Counted from the stretch's first letter, positions 20,276 through 29,718 are shown. The stretch: 64,000 bases of DNA from G965212025 sp965215765 (GCA_965215765.1 OZ244118.1:1798001-1862000); one strand, 5' to 3'. Notes: generated by a model from the letters alone, not told the origin. Numbers and translations: made by a program.

Positions 20276-21820
20276 TCAGTGGTGAAAATGACGAATGCCG
20301 GTAAATACCATAGCAACACCTCGAGCGTCTGCGGTCGCCACAATTTGCTCGTCTCGTTTTGAACCACCCGGCTGAATCACCGCCACCACTCCCGCATCAC
20401 AGGCAATCTCCAGGGCATCTGGAAAAGGGAAAAAAGCATCTGAAGCCATGACTGGCGGTGAAACATGCGCTGGCGACTTCTGCACCGCCAATCGCACCGC
20501 TTCAACACGAGAAGTCTGCCCTCCTCCGATACCAGTTGTACACAGACCACTTGCCAGCACGATCGCATTGGATCTGACGTATTTGGCAACCCGCCAGGCA
20601 AACTTCAAATCCATCCATTCCGTCTCCGATGGCTGGCATCTGGTTACGCACCGCAATAACTCGCTGTTGAAGTCCACGTCATTTTCTTCCTGAACAAGAA
20701 CCCCGCCGGCGACACGGCGATACTGAACCCCCCCGGCATTCGCCGTGGCAGCCACCACACGCAGTGCCGGCTTGGCGGCAAAGCAGTTCAAAGCCTCATC
20801 CGCCACGCTTGGAGCCACGACCAATTCCACAAATTGCCGTGCCAGCACCTCCTGCGCAACAGGCAAGTCAACTGCGTGATTGAATGCGACAATTCCCCCG
20901 TAAGCAGACTCAGAGTCCGCCTCACAGGCGCGAACATAAGCACCTTGCAAATCTTGAGCGCAGGCCGCACCACACGGGGTCGCATGTTTCACGATCACAC
21001 AGGCCGCCTGCTCAAACTGCGACACGCAACGCAAGGCCACATCCATGTCCGCAATGTTGTTAAAAGAAAGATCCTTCCCCCGCAGTTGCACCATGCTCCC
21101 TGTGCTGTTGCAGTCGGCATAAAGCGCACTGGCCTGATGCGGATTCTCACCGTAACGAAGCTCGTTCTTTTTAAGAAACACTGGTGACAAAAACTCCGGA
21201 AAAACTTCGTCTTTTTTTGCGAACCAGTTACTGATTTCAGCATCGTAGCGCGTGGTCACCGCAAAGGCTTTGGCAGCCAGTCTGCGGCGCAAACTGACCG
21301 GCAAAGTGCCGGAATTTTCCTGCAAGGTCTTTTCGATGACCGGGTAGTCTTCCGGATCACTTAATACCGCCACATAACGATGATTTTTCGCACCAGCCCT
21401 CAACAGCGCCACCCCACCAATATCAATATTTTCCAGCGCAGCCTGAAAATCATCCGGGAAGTTCGCCACGGTTTCTGCAAAAGGGTATAAATTCACGACC
21501 ACCATATCTATTCCCTGTATTCCCGAAGCTTCCATTTCCGCATGGTGCTGCGCCCGATCCGCCAACAGCCCACCATGAATTTTCGGATGCAGGGTCTTGA
21601 CCCGCCCACCAAAAAATTCCGGGCTACCGGTATAGTCACAAACCTCAACAACTTCGACACCCTCCGCACTCAGCGCCTTGGCGGTCGCCCCGGTTGACAA
21701 AATTTCCACCCCATGCGCGGAAAGAAAACGCGCGAACGATGCAATCCCTTCCTTGTCCGACACGCTCAGCAAGGCGCGGCGCACAGGGAGAAAATCATCC
21801 TGCAAAACAGATTTTTTCAT
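20276..21820 (-). CDS. purH: Bifunctional AICAR transformylase / IMP cyclohydrolase
   Basis: Catalyses the last two steps of IMP synthesis. It is 514 residues from ATG at 21820 (MKKSVLQDDFLPVRRALLSVSDK); E. coli PurH is 529. The N-terminal cyclohydrolase domain shows STGATAKAL, GRVKTLHPKIHGG and VVNLYPF. The C-terminal transformylase domain has ELRYGENPHQ, VIVKHATPCG and the late motif PGGSKRDE. No strong Shine-Dalgarno precedes the ATG. Its 5' end plus the upstream 150 bp has been copied at 22909, 28797 and 29815. The gap to purD (20033-20275) holds no gene that I can see. Confidence 0.96.
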   Translation of the reverse strand: MKKSVLQDDFLPVRRALLSVSDKEGIASFARFLSAHGVEILSTGATAKALSAEGVEVVEVCDYTGSPEFFGGRVKTLHPKIHGGLLADRAQHHAEMEASGIQGIDMVVVNLYPFAETVANFPDDFQAALENIDIGGVALLRAGAKNHRYVAVLSDPEDYPVIEKTLQENSGTLPVSLRRRLAAKAFAVTTRYDAEISNWFAKKDEVFPEFLSPVFLKKNELRYGENPHQASALYADCNSTGSMVQLRGKDLSFNNIADMDVALRCVSQFEQAACVIVKHATPCGAACAQDLQGAYVRACEADSESAYGGIVAFNHAVDLPVAQEVLARQFVELVVAPSVADEALNCFAAKPALRVVAATANAGGVQYRRVAGGVLVQEENDVDFNSELLRCVTRCQPSETEWMDLKFAWRVAKYVRSNAIVLASGLCTTGIGGGQTSRVEAVRLAVQKSPAHVSPPVMASDAFFPFPDALEIACDAGVVAVIQPGGSKRDEQIVATADARGVAMVFTGIRHFHH

Positions 21821-21941
21821 AGGAAACAGGCGGAACTCAGCCCGGTTGCAAAACACACAAAAAAGATGAAGCCGGTAGTGTACATTCACCAGCCGCTGAA
21901 ATCACAAACGCTGCCCCGAGGCATCTACGAGCGAAGCCCCT

Positions 21942-21968
21942 TATTTTTAACCGCGAAAAACGCGAAAG
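21942..21968 (+). repeat. Dispersed TTTTTAACCGCGAAA repeat
   Basis: A clean copy (TTTTTAACCGCGAAAAACGCGAAAG) upstream of the small secreted protein gene at 22077. Confidence 0.7.
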
Positions 21969-22076
21969 TCAGTATTTGCAGTCCTGCTGCGCAGGTGGGG
22001 TAGCAGGTGGGGTAGAGTAGTCAAAAAATTTTGCCGGGTTTACCAAAGTCATCCTGGGCAACAGGAGGAAGTTAAG

Positions 22077-22667
22077 ATGAAATCCATTTCAGTTGGACTG
22101 GCTCTCTTGGTCGCGGCTTTCGTGCTGCCGGCAGCTTACGGAGGTTCCTCCAAGTCTGCTTCGCCGGAAAACTCTCGAACATTGAACAAAAGTTACGATG
22201 ATGTGTGGCGCACTGTTGGCAACTATGTCAGCACCTCCTCATTCGTAATTGATGAATTCGAGAAAGACTCGGGGCTGATCACATTTTCTTTCGGACAAAG
22301 CGACATCTCGAAGTACGTCGATTGTGGGCAGTGGACTGAACCAAAATCCAGGTGGGGTGACTCCGAATCCAGGTTCGAAGGGCACTACGCTGACTATCTT
22401 GAGCGCTCTTCCAAAGGAACCCTGTCAGGAAAGATGAATATTTCTGTTCGAGAGATATCTGAATACAAAACCTCTGTAAAAACCGATGCTCAATATATTC
22501 TTACCGCTTTTTTCTACAACCCTCTAAACTACCTGAATCCTGTCCGAATCACTTGGGGTTTTAGCAGTGGCAGTTACGAAGATGATGGCTATGGTGGTGC
22601 CACCCACAGATGTCAACCCACGTATTTTCTGGAAAAGAGCATCCTGGACGCAGCGTCGTCAGACTAA
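22077..22667 (+). CDS. Small secreted protein, family copy 1
   Basis: Not a family I can name. It has 196 residues with an AGGAGG Shine-Dalgarno and an N-terminal signal peptide (LALLVAAFVLPAAYG), probably cut near AAYG. The mature part starts TLNKSYDDVWRTVGNYV and contains FEKDSGLITFSFG, a pattern seen in BamC-like or other periplasmic helix-grip proteins (weak resemblance only). Cysteines in YVDCGQ and RCQPTYF are conserved in all four copies and could form a disulfide. A paralogue at 30132 keeps a lipobox cysteine that is lost here. The gene lies in a roughly 1-kb segment repeated almost identically at 28.8-29.8 kb. Confidence 0.8.
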   Translation: MKSISVGLALLVAAFVLPAAYGGSSKSASPENSRTLNKSYDDVWRTVGNYVSTSSFVIDEFEKDSGLITFSFGQSDISKYVDCGQWTEPKSRWGDSESRFEGHYADYLERSSKGTLSGKMNISVREISEYKTSVKTDAQYILTAFFYNPLNYLNPVRITWGFSSGSYEDDGYGGATHRCQPTYFLEKSILDAASSD

Positions 22668-22739
22668 AACATCCTCCCAACCAATCCTTCTTTGGCTTAA
22701 AAATCTTTGGGTCAGTTGGTCAACGCCAGAAACGTGAGT

Positions 22740-22815
22740 TGGCGCGCCCAGCAGGATTCGAACCTGCGACTTCTGCCTCCGGAGGGCAGCACTCTATCCA
22801 CTGAGCTACGGGCGC
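22740..22815 (-). tRNA. tRNA-Arg(CCG), copy 1
   Basis: A 76-nt cloverleaf with anticodon CCG in loop CTCCGGA, T-loop TTCGAAT and encoded CCA. Compared with the copies at 29643 and 34016 it has two changes that turn G-C pairs into G-U pairs: position 66 in the acceptor stem and position 25 in the D stem. Confidence 0.93.
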
Positions 22816-22908
22816 ACAAAAGGGGAGCTTGGCTGATCCACAAGGTGCAAATCCAGGCACATGCAACTAATAGTGAACATTAGGCTCCAAGGTGCTTATA
22901 ATCAGGAC

Positions 22909-23165
22909 TCCAATGCGCGGAAAGAAAACGCACGAACGATGCAGCCCACGCCTTGTTCTGCGCGTTCAGCAAAGTGCCCGTACAGAGAGGAAATTATCCT
23001 GCAAAGTAGATTTTTTCATAGGAAATTGGCGGAACTCAGCTTGGTTGCGAAGCACTCTAAAAGACGAAATCAGTAGTGTGCATTTACCGGTCGTTGAAAT
23101 CACAAACGCAGCTCCGAGACACCCACAAGCGAAGCCTTTTATTTTTAACCGCGAAAGACGTGAGA
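22909..23165 (-). pseudogene. Degenerate copy of the purH 5' end and upstream region
   Basis: It aligns over its length with 21715-21975: the first codons of purH, its start region (TTTTTTCATAGGAAA), the upstream leader and the dispersed repeat. Many substitutions are present. It is part of the repeated module that surrounds tRNA-Arg(CCG). Confidence 0.85.
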
Positions 23166-23167
23166 AG
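23140..23167 (+). repeat. Dispersed TTTTTAACCGCGAAA repeat
   Basis: Copy at the right end of the purH 5' duplicate. Confidence 0.6.
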
Positions 23168-23249
23168 AAGGTGCAACCAGAAGAGCCAATGGAATCATCT
23201 AAGCAAGGCACACCTTACTTGGGTAGCCTTCAACACCGGAACCATGAAT

Positions 23250-23286
23250 TGGTGCGCCCGGCAGGACTCGAACCTGCGACTTGTGC
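23250..23286 (-). pseudogene. 3' half of a tRNA (tRNA-Arg-like), probable attachment-site remnant
   Basis: The sequence reproduces CCA, the 3' acceptor strand, the T arm and the start of the variable region of the tRNA-Arg genes. It then ends abruptly before the anticodon arm (GACTTGTGC then unrelated). A tRNA 3' end without its 5' half is what integration at a tRNA gene leaves. It sits about 95 bp upstream of the restriction-modification operon. Confidence 0.75.
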
Positions 23287-23378
23287 AAAACGCGCCTTTT
23301 TCGCATAAGTTTGACCCTGAAAATTATCTTGAAATGCTATGCTACGTTAAATAAAATTAACTTGATTTACTGCTGTTT

Positions 23379-24371
23379 ATGAATTACTTAGAATCATTAA
23401 ATTCCCTTTCCCCACAGAATTGTCAAAATGCAGAGTTTGTTGCTCTGGACTTGTTCGCGGGTTGTGGTGGTCTTTCACTGGGTTTTGAGAGTGCTGGAAT
23501 TAAGACAATAGGAATAGAAAAAGATGCCGCCTGCGTTGAAACTTATAAATCAAATTTATCAGGAGATTGCTTCGAACAATTTATTGATACCGACTTTGAC
23601 TTTCCTTATGCGGACATTGTGATTGGAGGACCACCTTGCCAACCATTCAGTGTAGGAGGTAAGCAGCTGGGGCTCAGAGATTCCAGGGATGGGTTCCCAG
23701 CTTTCATACGAGCAATTGAACAGTTAAGACCTCGCATTTTTATTATTGAGAATGTCCGCGGCATGAAGTTCAGAAGTAGGTCTTATTTTGGTGAAGTTTT
23801 AAAATCTCTATCCAAATTGAATTACGATATTCAATATGAGATTCTAAACGCAAAGATGTACGGAGTTCCACAAAATAGAGAACGCCTATTTGTTGCCGCC
23901 ACCAAGAATACTCGGTTCGAATTTCCAGCCCCAGAGGCGCATGTTTACTCAGCGCGTGACGCTATTGCAGATACTGCTTTTAATTATGGTGCCGACGACA
24001 TTTTCCTTACCTCAAGTCAGGATGCCTACGTCGCGAAGTACGAGAAAGCATCGAAATGTGTCAATCCGCGTGACCTTAATTTAGACAAGCCCGCTCGAAC
24101 GCTTACATGCCGTAATCTTGCGGGTGCAACTGGAGACATGCATAGATTATTAATGCCTGATGGTAGAAGGAGGAGGTTATCCGTCAGGGAGAGTGCCCGT
24201 CTACAGAGTTTTCCTGATTGGTTCAGATTCTCAGGAACCAAGGCTTCTCAATTTTACCAAATTGGGAACGCAGTTCCTCCAGTCCTGTCTTATAAATTTG
24301 GTGTTAAAGTTTTGGATGCACTTTACGGCAGGAGTGGTAATTCAAGAAGACAGTTACCGTTGAAAATATAG
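23379..24371 (+). CDS. DNA (cytosine-5)-methyltransferase of a restriction-modification pair
   Basis: A 330-residue C5 methyltransferase. Motif I is FAGCGGLSLGF (AdoMet), motif IV GGPPCQPFS has the catalytic Cys near residue 87, ENV is motif VI, QNRERLF motif VIII, and RESARLQSFPDWF with GNAVPP are motifs IX-X. It overlaps the endonuclease gene by one base (TAGTG). The operon is visibly richer in A+T than its neighbours, which suggests transfer. It should protect host DNA from the downstream nuclease; the recognition sequence cannot be read from the protein. Confidence 0.93.
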   Translation: MNYLESLNSLSPQNCQNAEFVALDLFAGCGGLSLGFESAGIKTIGIEKDAACVETYKSNLSGDCFEQFIDTDFDFPYADIVIGGPPCQPFSVGGKQLGLRDSRDGFPAFIRAIEQLRPRIFIIENVRGMKFRSRSYFGEVLKSLSKLNYDIQYEILNAKMYGVPQNRERLFVAATKNTRFEFPAPEAHVYSARDAIADTAFNYGADDIFLTSSQDAYVAKYEKASKCVNPRDLNLDKPARTLTCRNLAGATGDMHRLLMPDGRRRRLSVRESARLQSFPDWFRFSGTKASQFYQIGNAVPPVLSYKFGVKVLDALYGRSGNSRRQLPLKI

Positions 24372-25333
24372 TGGATACAAAAAAGAAAAAGAAAGTTGAA
24401 GAGGCAATTCAAGTTCTCATTGAATTAGGTATGCCAAAAGAACAGCAAAATGACCGCTCAGCACTTTGTTTGCTGGCACTCCTGAATTTACCGGAAAATG
24501 TAGCTTGGTCTAATTCTGGCAGGCCCATGTTGGGTGTCACTCCAATTATGGAGTGGATAAAAAAATACTATGAAACGACTTACGCGCCAAACACCAGGGA
24601 GATCTTTAGAAGACAGACGCTACACCAGTTTATGGAAGGTAGCATCGTTGAGTATAATCCTGATGACCCGGGACGCCCTGTTAACAGCCCTAAGGCGTGT
24701 TATCGGATCACCGAAGAGACCCATAATTTGCTGACCCAATATGGATCAGCGAGTTGGAGAAAAAGCGCGAAGCAATGGAAAGGAAATAAAAGAACGCTTT
24801 CGCAAAAATACGCACAGGAAAGAAACCTAAATAAAGTTCCCGTCTCATTTCAAGGTAGGCAGGTACTGCTCAGCCCTGGCGTTCATAGCAAGTTAATAGA
24901 GACAGTTGTGTCAGAATTTGGTTCTAGATTTGCGCCAGGAGCAATTGTAGTTTATCTCGGTGATACAGGCGCAAAGCAAGAACTTCTTGACCAAAAAACA
25001 TTACTATCGCTTGGAATGAAGGTTGCTAAAAAAGGAAAACTGCCTGATGTGGTTTTATACCTTGAAGACAAGAATTGGTTATTTCTTATTGAGGCGGTAA
25101 CAAGTCATGGCCCGATTGATGAGAAACGATTACAAGAACTAAAAAATTTATTTGGCGATTGTCTGGCGAATTTGGTTTTTGTTAGTGCGTTTTCAGACAA
25201 ACAGACGATGGCTAAGTATATGCCTCAGTTGGCATGGGAAACCGAGGTGTGGATTTCTGAGGCTCCAAGCCACATGATACACTTTAACGGGGAAAAATTC
25301 CTGGCTTCTTATTCATCCGGCGGGCAATCCTGA
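24371..25333 (+). CDS. BsuBI/PstI-family type II restriction endonuclease
   Basis: A 320-residue protein starting at a GTG that shares one base with the methyltransferase stop. The C-terminal half has VVYLGDTGAK, then LPDVVLYLEDKNW and LIEAVTSHGPID (about residues 222-248), the PD-(D/E)xK-like core of the BsuBI/PstI family. The N-terminal half (KVEEAIQVLIELGMP...NLPE) fits the family's helical domain. BsuBI and PstI themselves cut CTGCAG and pair with N6-adenine methylases, whereas this one is paired with a C5 enzyme, so its specificity may differ. The sequence is intact. Confidence 0.87.
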   Translation: MDTKKKKKVEEAIQVLIELGMPKEQQNDRSALCLLALLNLPENVAWSNSGRPMLGVTPIMEWIKKYYETTYAPNTREIFRRQTLHQFMEGSIVEYNPDDPGRPVNSPKACYRITEETHNLLTQYGSASWRKSAKQWKGNKRTLSQKYAQERNLNKVPVSFQGRQVLLSPGVHSKLIETVVSEFGSRFAPGAIVVYLGDTGAKQELLDQKTLLSLGMKVAKKGKLPDVVLYLEDKNWLFLIEAVTSHGPIDEKRLQELKNLFGDCLANLVFVSAFSDKQTMAKYMPQLAWETEVWISEAPSHMIHFNGEKFLASYSSGGQS

Positions 25334-26237
25334 CTTGCAATTCCCGCTATTTTGCGATAAAGCAAAACTGTTTGACGAAGCCATCTATTCAAGGATTTCC
25401 CAAAAAATTCAATTCTTCAACCACTGTTTTTAGATTTCATATCGGGTCTTTCACTTGTTAAAGACCCCAACACGTGAAAGAGGTGTATAAGAACTATTCT
25501 GTCTTCCTGATTAAATCTACCTGCTCGCAAATATCTTTAAAACCGCCTTGTGTTTTTTCATATATTCTTCCAAGTCATCTAACGGTTTCTCCTTGAATTT
25601 CTGTCGTGTAGGCTTGAAATGTCTTGCAGCACCATTTCAATGTTTCTTTGCATTACGAGGAATACAAGAAGAGCACTTTTACGAATGAGACGGGACTCAT
25701 TTAGTTCTTCTGGTTCCGGGATCTGTTTTTGGAGGAGTAATTGGCTGGCATCTTTGTCCACTTACAAACTCTGCAATGCAAAAGGTTGGCTAAAATGTAA
25801 AAGACGATTCGTGATGGTTCAGCAACTCGCATGTCCAAGACTATATTCCACGGGCAGAGCAGTTCCATTTGACTGTGTAAAGGCCGTTCACGTTGAGAGC
25901 CAAGTGGCAGTCTGGCGTACTCTGCACATTGTCTTTGGCTCCTGTTTCACTGACGGCCAGAGCGAATACTTTAAAATTTATGAAATACTAACAAGCCTGC
26001 TTTTGAAGCAACTTGACCATGAAGCGGCACCCTACAGGCTAATAATAAGAATAAAGCAATTGATGCGTAGTCTCGCGAGGCGGCAAAGTGACTTTCATTC
26101 AGGAAACCGACCCTGAACTTTGCTGGAATGTCTATCCTGACTAACTCTGTTCTTGCAGCGGTCAATTTTAACCACACACCTGAGGTTTCTGACCCGGAGA
26201 AGCCACCTTCCGTGATAAAAACCAGAAGGAAGTTAAG
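25334..26237. other. Decayed region with no intact gene
   Basis: About 900 bp between the restriction gene and the next family gene. On the minus strand 25,500-25,761 can be read as a short charged protein only by shifting frame (first MDKDASQLLLQKQIPEPEEL, then a piece with KPLDDLEEYMKKHKAVLKIF). I take this as a gene remnant of unknown identity. The rest shows no convincing coding sequence. Confidence 0.45.
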
Positions 26238-26961
26238 ATGAAATTAATTTCAGCTGGATTGGTTCCCTTGGTCGCAACTTGGCATCCACGCATCGTACCG
26301 GCATGGATGTCTTGTACAAGGCTGCTTCGGGAGGTCTGAACGCCATGCCACCCAGAGTGGCCGCACGGGCTTGCCTGATGCTGACATAAAAGTAGCAGTG
26401 GATTACATGATTCAATCCGCACTTGAAACAGCCACAGATGCAGGCGTAGGAAGCGTGACCAAAAAGACCAAGACCGCTGGCGCAACATGCCTGCCGGCTC
26501 CCCGGAAAACTCTATGCCGGCTGAATTGGGAACGCCGGAATACTCTCGAACATTGAACAAAAGTTACGATGAGGTGTGGCGTACAGCTGCGAAGCTACGT
26601 CAGTGCCTCCTCATTCGCAATTGATGATTTCGAGAAAGACTCGGGTCTGATCACATTTTCTTTCGGGCAAAGCGACATCTCGAAGTACGTCGATTGTGGG
26701 CAGTGGACTGAACCCGAATCCAAGTTCGAAGGACACTACGCTGACTATCTTGGGTGCTCTTCCAAAGGAACCCTGTCAGGAAAGATGAATATTTCTGTTC
26801 GACAAATATCTGAAAACAAAATCTCCGTAAAGGTTAATGCTCGGTATGCCTTTAGTGCCTTTTCATCTGAAAGTGGCAACCTTGACGAAGTTAATGGCTT
26901 CAGGTGCCGACCCACTTATGTCCTCGAAAAAGGCATCTTGGACGCAGTGTCGTCGAACTAA
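26238..26961 (+). pseudogene. Small secreted protein family copy 2, interrupted by a cytochrome c fragment
   Basis: It begins like the family (ATG, signal peptide start MKLISAGLVPLVA). At about 26,276 it switches to about 220 bp that matches the end of the first haem domain and linker of the cytochrome gene (about 34,555-34,765), then returns to the family sequence near 26,497. The first frame stops within the insert. A one-base change near 26,587 also shifts the frame at YDEVWRT. From there on the family sequence is intact to 26,961. Not functional as a whole. Confidence 0.85.
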
Positions 26962-27042
26962 AACCCCTTCCCAACTGACCACTCTTTGGCTTAAAAATCT
27001 TTGGGACTGTTGGTCAACGCCAGAAACGTGAGCTGGCGCACC

Positions 27043-27159
27043 TGAGCGGAGAAAGCTCAAGCACCCTGTTTGACATTCTCGCTCAATGGAATCAGGTGCT
27101 GGCTGCCATTCAAAAACCTGCAAATGGCTCCTTACGTGACATTTGCGGGGTAGCTTGAT
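27043..27159 (+). pseudogene. C-terminal remnant of an unknown gene
   Basis: Directly after a truncated copy of the tRNA-Arg 3' flank (GTGAGCTGGCGC), one frame stays open to a TGA at 27157-27159 and reads as a plausible protein end (STLFDILAQWNQVLAAIQ). The TGA overlaps the ATG of the next small ORF (TGATG), the kind of coupling seen in operons. The 5' part is gone. I do not recognise it. Confidence 0.45.
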
Positions 27160-27313
27160 GACAAAAAAGACGCCACTCTTCTCCTTCAAACTGATTTTTG
27201 AAGAACGCGCCCAGCTTAAAGAGTTCACCGGAGACACGCCGTTCTGGATCGAGTTATCGACAAACCACGCAGGCAAACCAGGATTTGTAATTAAGATGGG
27301 GGAGATTGGATAG
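27158..27313 (+). CDS. 51-residue hypothetical protein
   Basis: A short ORF starting with an ATG that overlaps the stop of the preceding remnant. The product (MTKKTPLFSFKLIFEERAQL...) is charged, with no signal peptide or membrane segment. It converges with the methyltransferase at 27358. The coupled start argues that it was once a real operon gene; nothing shows what it does. Confidence 0.4.
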   Translation: MTKKTPLFSFKLIFEERAQLKEFTGDTPFWIELSTNHAGKPGFVIKMGEIG

Positions 27314-27357
27314 AACAATAACGCCGGGTCGGATATTTACGGAGTTAACCTGAGCCA

Positions 27358-28659
27358 TTACTTCACCTCGGCTACTACAGTTTCTGTGGTCTCAAGGCCG
27401 GTTCGCTTTGTCAGAGCGTCAAAGATGTTCAAAACCACATCAACATTGACCGCGTTTCCAAGCACCTTGTACGCATCGTTCTTCGAGTCTGGAAGGTGTT
27501 TAAGTCCGCCCATACTTTGCAGTCGGCTGCATTCGCGTGGTGTCATGTAACGCTTTTGCGATGCCGCTATCGGCACCTGGCTGGTGGTCATCGCGATAAG
27601 CGATGGGGCAGTGTCTTCCCTCTTCACGCGGATGCCGCTTGCCCGGAATTGAAGCAGGTGCTTCCAAATATTCCGCTCGCTGCCTTTGCAGTTCCATTCA
27701 AGCTTCTGGAAACTCGGCGGAAAACCCCTGATCTTGTGTAGCCAGCCATCGATCTGATCCTGATGACGGTCGTAAAAACACCGGTTCTTTTGAATGAAGC
27801 TAATCTTCCAGTCGGGGAACTTGTCCATCTCCGTTCGGGCATAGCCAGGAAGCGCATCCTTAACAACCTCGGGTGACAAGCTTTTAAGGGGTTGCCCGAA
27901 TGCACCCTTGAAAACATCCAGCCCTGTATAGCCGCGCTTGTGGGGTGTCAAGCCGTCAAGCGGGTAGTCAGCCCCGAATTCCATTGCCCAGATAGGAAAT
28001 GACGGAAGGTCTTCGTTCACTGGAAAGGCTGCGATGAATTCCTGCCAGGTTTCGAGATAAGCGATGTGTTTTTCATTCAGCGTGTGCTCATCTTCGGGGT
28101 CTTTATCAAGGATTGTGTGTATTGACGTCTCCGGAAAAGCGTCCGGCACCGGCCACTTGAACCCACTCAGCCCCTGTCGATCACCGACGATGAAGGCGCG
28201 CTCCCGTTTTTGCGGAATCCCGAACATATGGGGGGACAATTTCTCATGGCTTATGTCGTAGTCCTCACGAAGTTGAGAACACACGGTTTTCCACGTCTCA
28301 CCCCCCTTATGCTTTATCAGATTTGGCACATTTTCGATGATGAAATAGCGCGGCTGCTTGAGCGTCAGGATCTTGACAACATAGTCAAAGAGATCTCCCC
28401 ATTGTGGGCATTCCAATCCCTTTTGATCTCCTGCTTTGGAGAAAGGCTGGCATGGAAAACCTGCGCAAAGAACGTCGTGCTCGGGAATAGACGAAGGGTG
28501 GACATCGCGAATATCGCGGTGCGCCCGAATGCCGAAGTTCTTTTCGTATAGGCTTGAAAGATGAGTGTTGAGTTCGGACGCAAAAACGCACTCCGCTCCG
28601 CGCTTAATTAACGCTTGATGAAAACCGCCTAGGCCAGCGAAAAGATCAATGAATTTCAT
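27358..28659 (-). CDS. Orphan DNA (cytosine-5)-methyltransferase
   Basis: A 433-residue C5 methyltransferase. Motif I is DLFAGLGGFHQAL, motif IV is GFPCQPFSKAG with catalytic Cys70, motif VI ENV, motif VIII PQKRERAF, motif IX RECSRLQS, and motif X GNAVNVDVV. The recognition region between motifs VIII and IX is long, about 170 residues. No endonuclease gene is next to it, so it is either solitary or the remnant of a pair. It is flanked by copies of the tRNA-Arg segment, as are the other cargo blocks. Confidence 0.92.
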   Translation of the reverse strand: MKFIDLFAGLGGFHQALIKRGAECVFASELNTHLSSLYEKNFGIRAHRDIRDVHPSSIPEHDVLCAGFPCQPFSKAGDQKGLECPQWGDLFDYVVKILTLKQPRYFIIENVPNLIKHKGGETWKTVCSQLREDYDISHEKLSPHMFGIPQKRERAFIVGDRQGLSGFKWPVPDAFPETSIHTILDKDPEDEHTLNEKHIAYLETWQEFIAAFPVNEDLPSFPIWAMEFGADYPLDGLTPHKRGYTGLDVFKGAFGQPLKSLSPEVVKDALPGYARTEMDKFPDWKISFIQKNRCFYDRHQDQIDGWLHKIRGFPPSFQKLEWNCKGSERNIWKHLLQFRASGIRVKREDTAPSLIAMTTSQVPIAASQKRYMTPRECSRLQSMGGLKHLPDSKNDAYKVLGNAVNVDVVLNIFDALTKRTGLETTETVVAEVK

Positions 28660-28796
28660 TTAACTGGATTACCCGACTTTTCCATTCATCATACACTCGC
28701 AAGTTGAAAGCTAGTACAGGCAAGGCACCGGTTCTCAACTCACAAGGTTCTGTAAACAGCAGTGTTTACGCGGAAAGAAGGTGCAGTCAGGAAGGT

Positions 28797-28979
28797 CGCT
28801 GAAATCACAAACGCTGCCCCGAGGCATCTACGAGCGAAGCCCCTTATTTTTAACCGCGAAAAACGCGAAAGTCAGTATTTGCAATCCTGCTGCGCAGGTG
28901 GGGTAGCAGGTGGGGTAGAGTAGTCAAAAAATTTTGCCGGGTTTACCAAAGTCATCTTGGGCAACAGGAGGAAGTTAAG
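28797..28979 (+). repeat. Copy of the purH-upstream leader ahead of family copy 3
   Basis: Nearly identical to 21890-22076. With the gene, the tRNA and the flank that follow, it makes a duplicated block of about 1 kb (28797-29812) that differs from 21890-22905 by only a few bases. Confidence 0.85.
28845..28871 (+). repeat. Dispersed TTTTTAACCGCGAAA repeat
   Basis: Identical in form to the copy at 21942. Confidence 0.7.
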
Positions 28980-29570
28980 ATGAAATCCATTTCAGTTGGA
29001 CTGGCTCTCTTGGTCGCGGCTTTCGTGTTGCCGGCAGCTTACGGAGGTTCCTCCAAGTCTGCTTCGCCGGAAAACTCTCGAACATTGAACAAAAGTTACG
29101 ATGATGTGTGGCGCACTGTTGGCAACTATGTCAGCACCTCCTCATTCGTAATTGATGATTTCGAGAAAGACTCAGGTTTGATCACATTTTCTTTCGGACA
29201 AAGCGACATCTCGAAGTACGTCGATTGTGGGCAGTGGACTGAACCAAAATCCAGGTGGGGTAACTCCGAATCCAGGTTCGAAGGGCACTACGCTGACTAT
29301 CTTGAGCACTCTTCCAAAGGAACCCTGTCAGGAAAGATGAATATTTCTGTTCGAGAGATATCTGAATACAAAACCTCTGTAAAAACAGATGCTCAATATA
29401 TTCTTACCGCTTTTTTCTACAACCCTCTAAACTACCTGAATCCTGTCCGAATCACTTGGGGTTTTAGCAGTGGCAGTTACGAAGATGATGGCTATGGTGG
29501 TGCCACCCACAGATGCCAACCCACGTATTTTCTGGAAAAGAGCATCCTGGACGCAGCGTCGTCAGACTAA
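28980..29570 (+). CDS. Small secreted protein, family copy 3
   Basis: 196 residues, almost identical to the product at 22077 (only a few substitutions, such as DDFEKDSG for DEFEKDSG). It has the same AGGAGG ribosome site and the same signal peptide without a lipobox cysteine. The conserved cysteines in YVDCGQ and RCQPTYF are present. The very high identity of the whole 1-kb block points to a recent duplication or gene conversion. Function unknown; a periplasmic or secreted location is inferred from the signal peptide. Confidence 0.8.
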   Translation: MKSISVGLALLVAAFVLPAAYGGSSKSASPENSRTLNKSYDDVWRTVGNYVSTSSFVIDDFEKDSGLITFSFGQSDISKYVDCGQWTEPKSRWGNSESRFEGHYADYLEHSSKGTLSGKMNISVREISEYKTSVKTDAQYILTAFFYNPLNYLNPVRITWGFSSGSYEDDGYGGATHRCQPTYFLEKSILDAASSD

Positions 29571-29642
29571 AACATCCTCCCAACCAATCCTTCTTTGGCT
29601 TAAAAATCTTTGGGTCAGTTGGTCAACGCCAGAAACGTGAGT

Positions 29643-29718
29643 TGGCGCGCCCGGCAGGATTCGAACCTGCGACTTCTGCCTCCGGAGGGCAGCGCTCTAT
29701 CCACTGAGCTACGGGCGC
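29643..29718 (-). tRNA. tRNA-Arg(CCG), copy 2
   Basis: 76 nt, anticodon CCG, encoded CCA. All stems pair fully, unlike copy 1. The same flank follows on both sides as at 22740 and 34016. Confidence 0.94.

Noticed and set aside
25619..26116. 165-residue plus-strand ORF after the restriction gene
   Set aside because: No start signal and no protein-like pattern; the minus strand looks more like a decayed gene.
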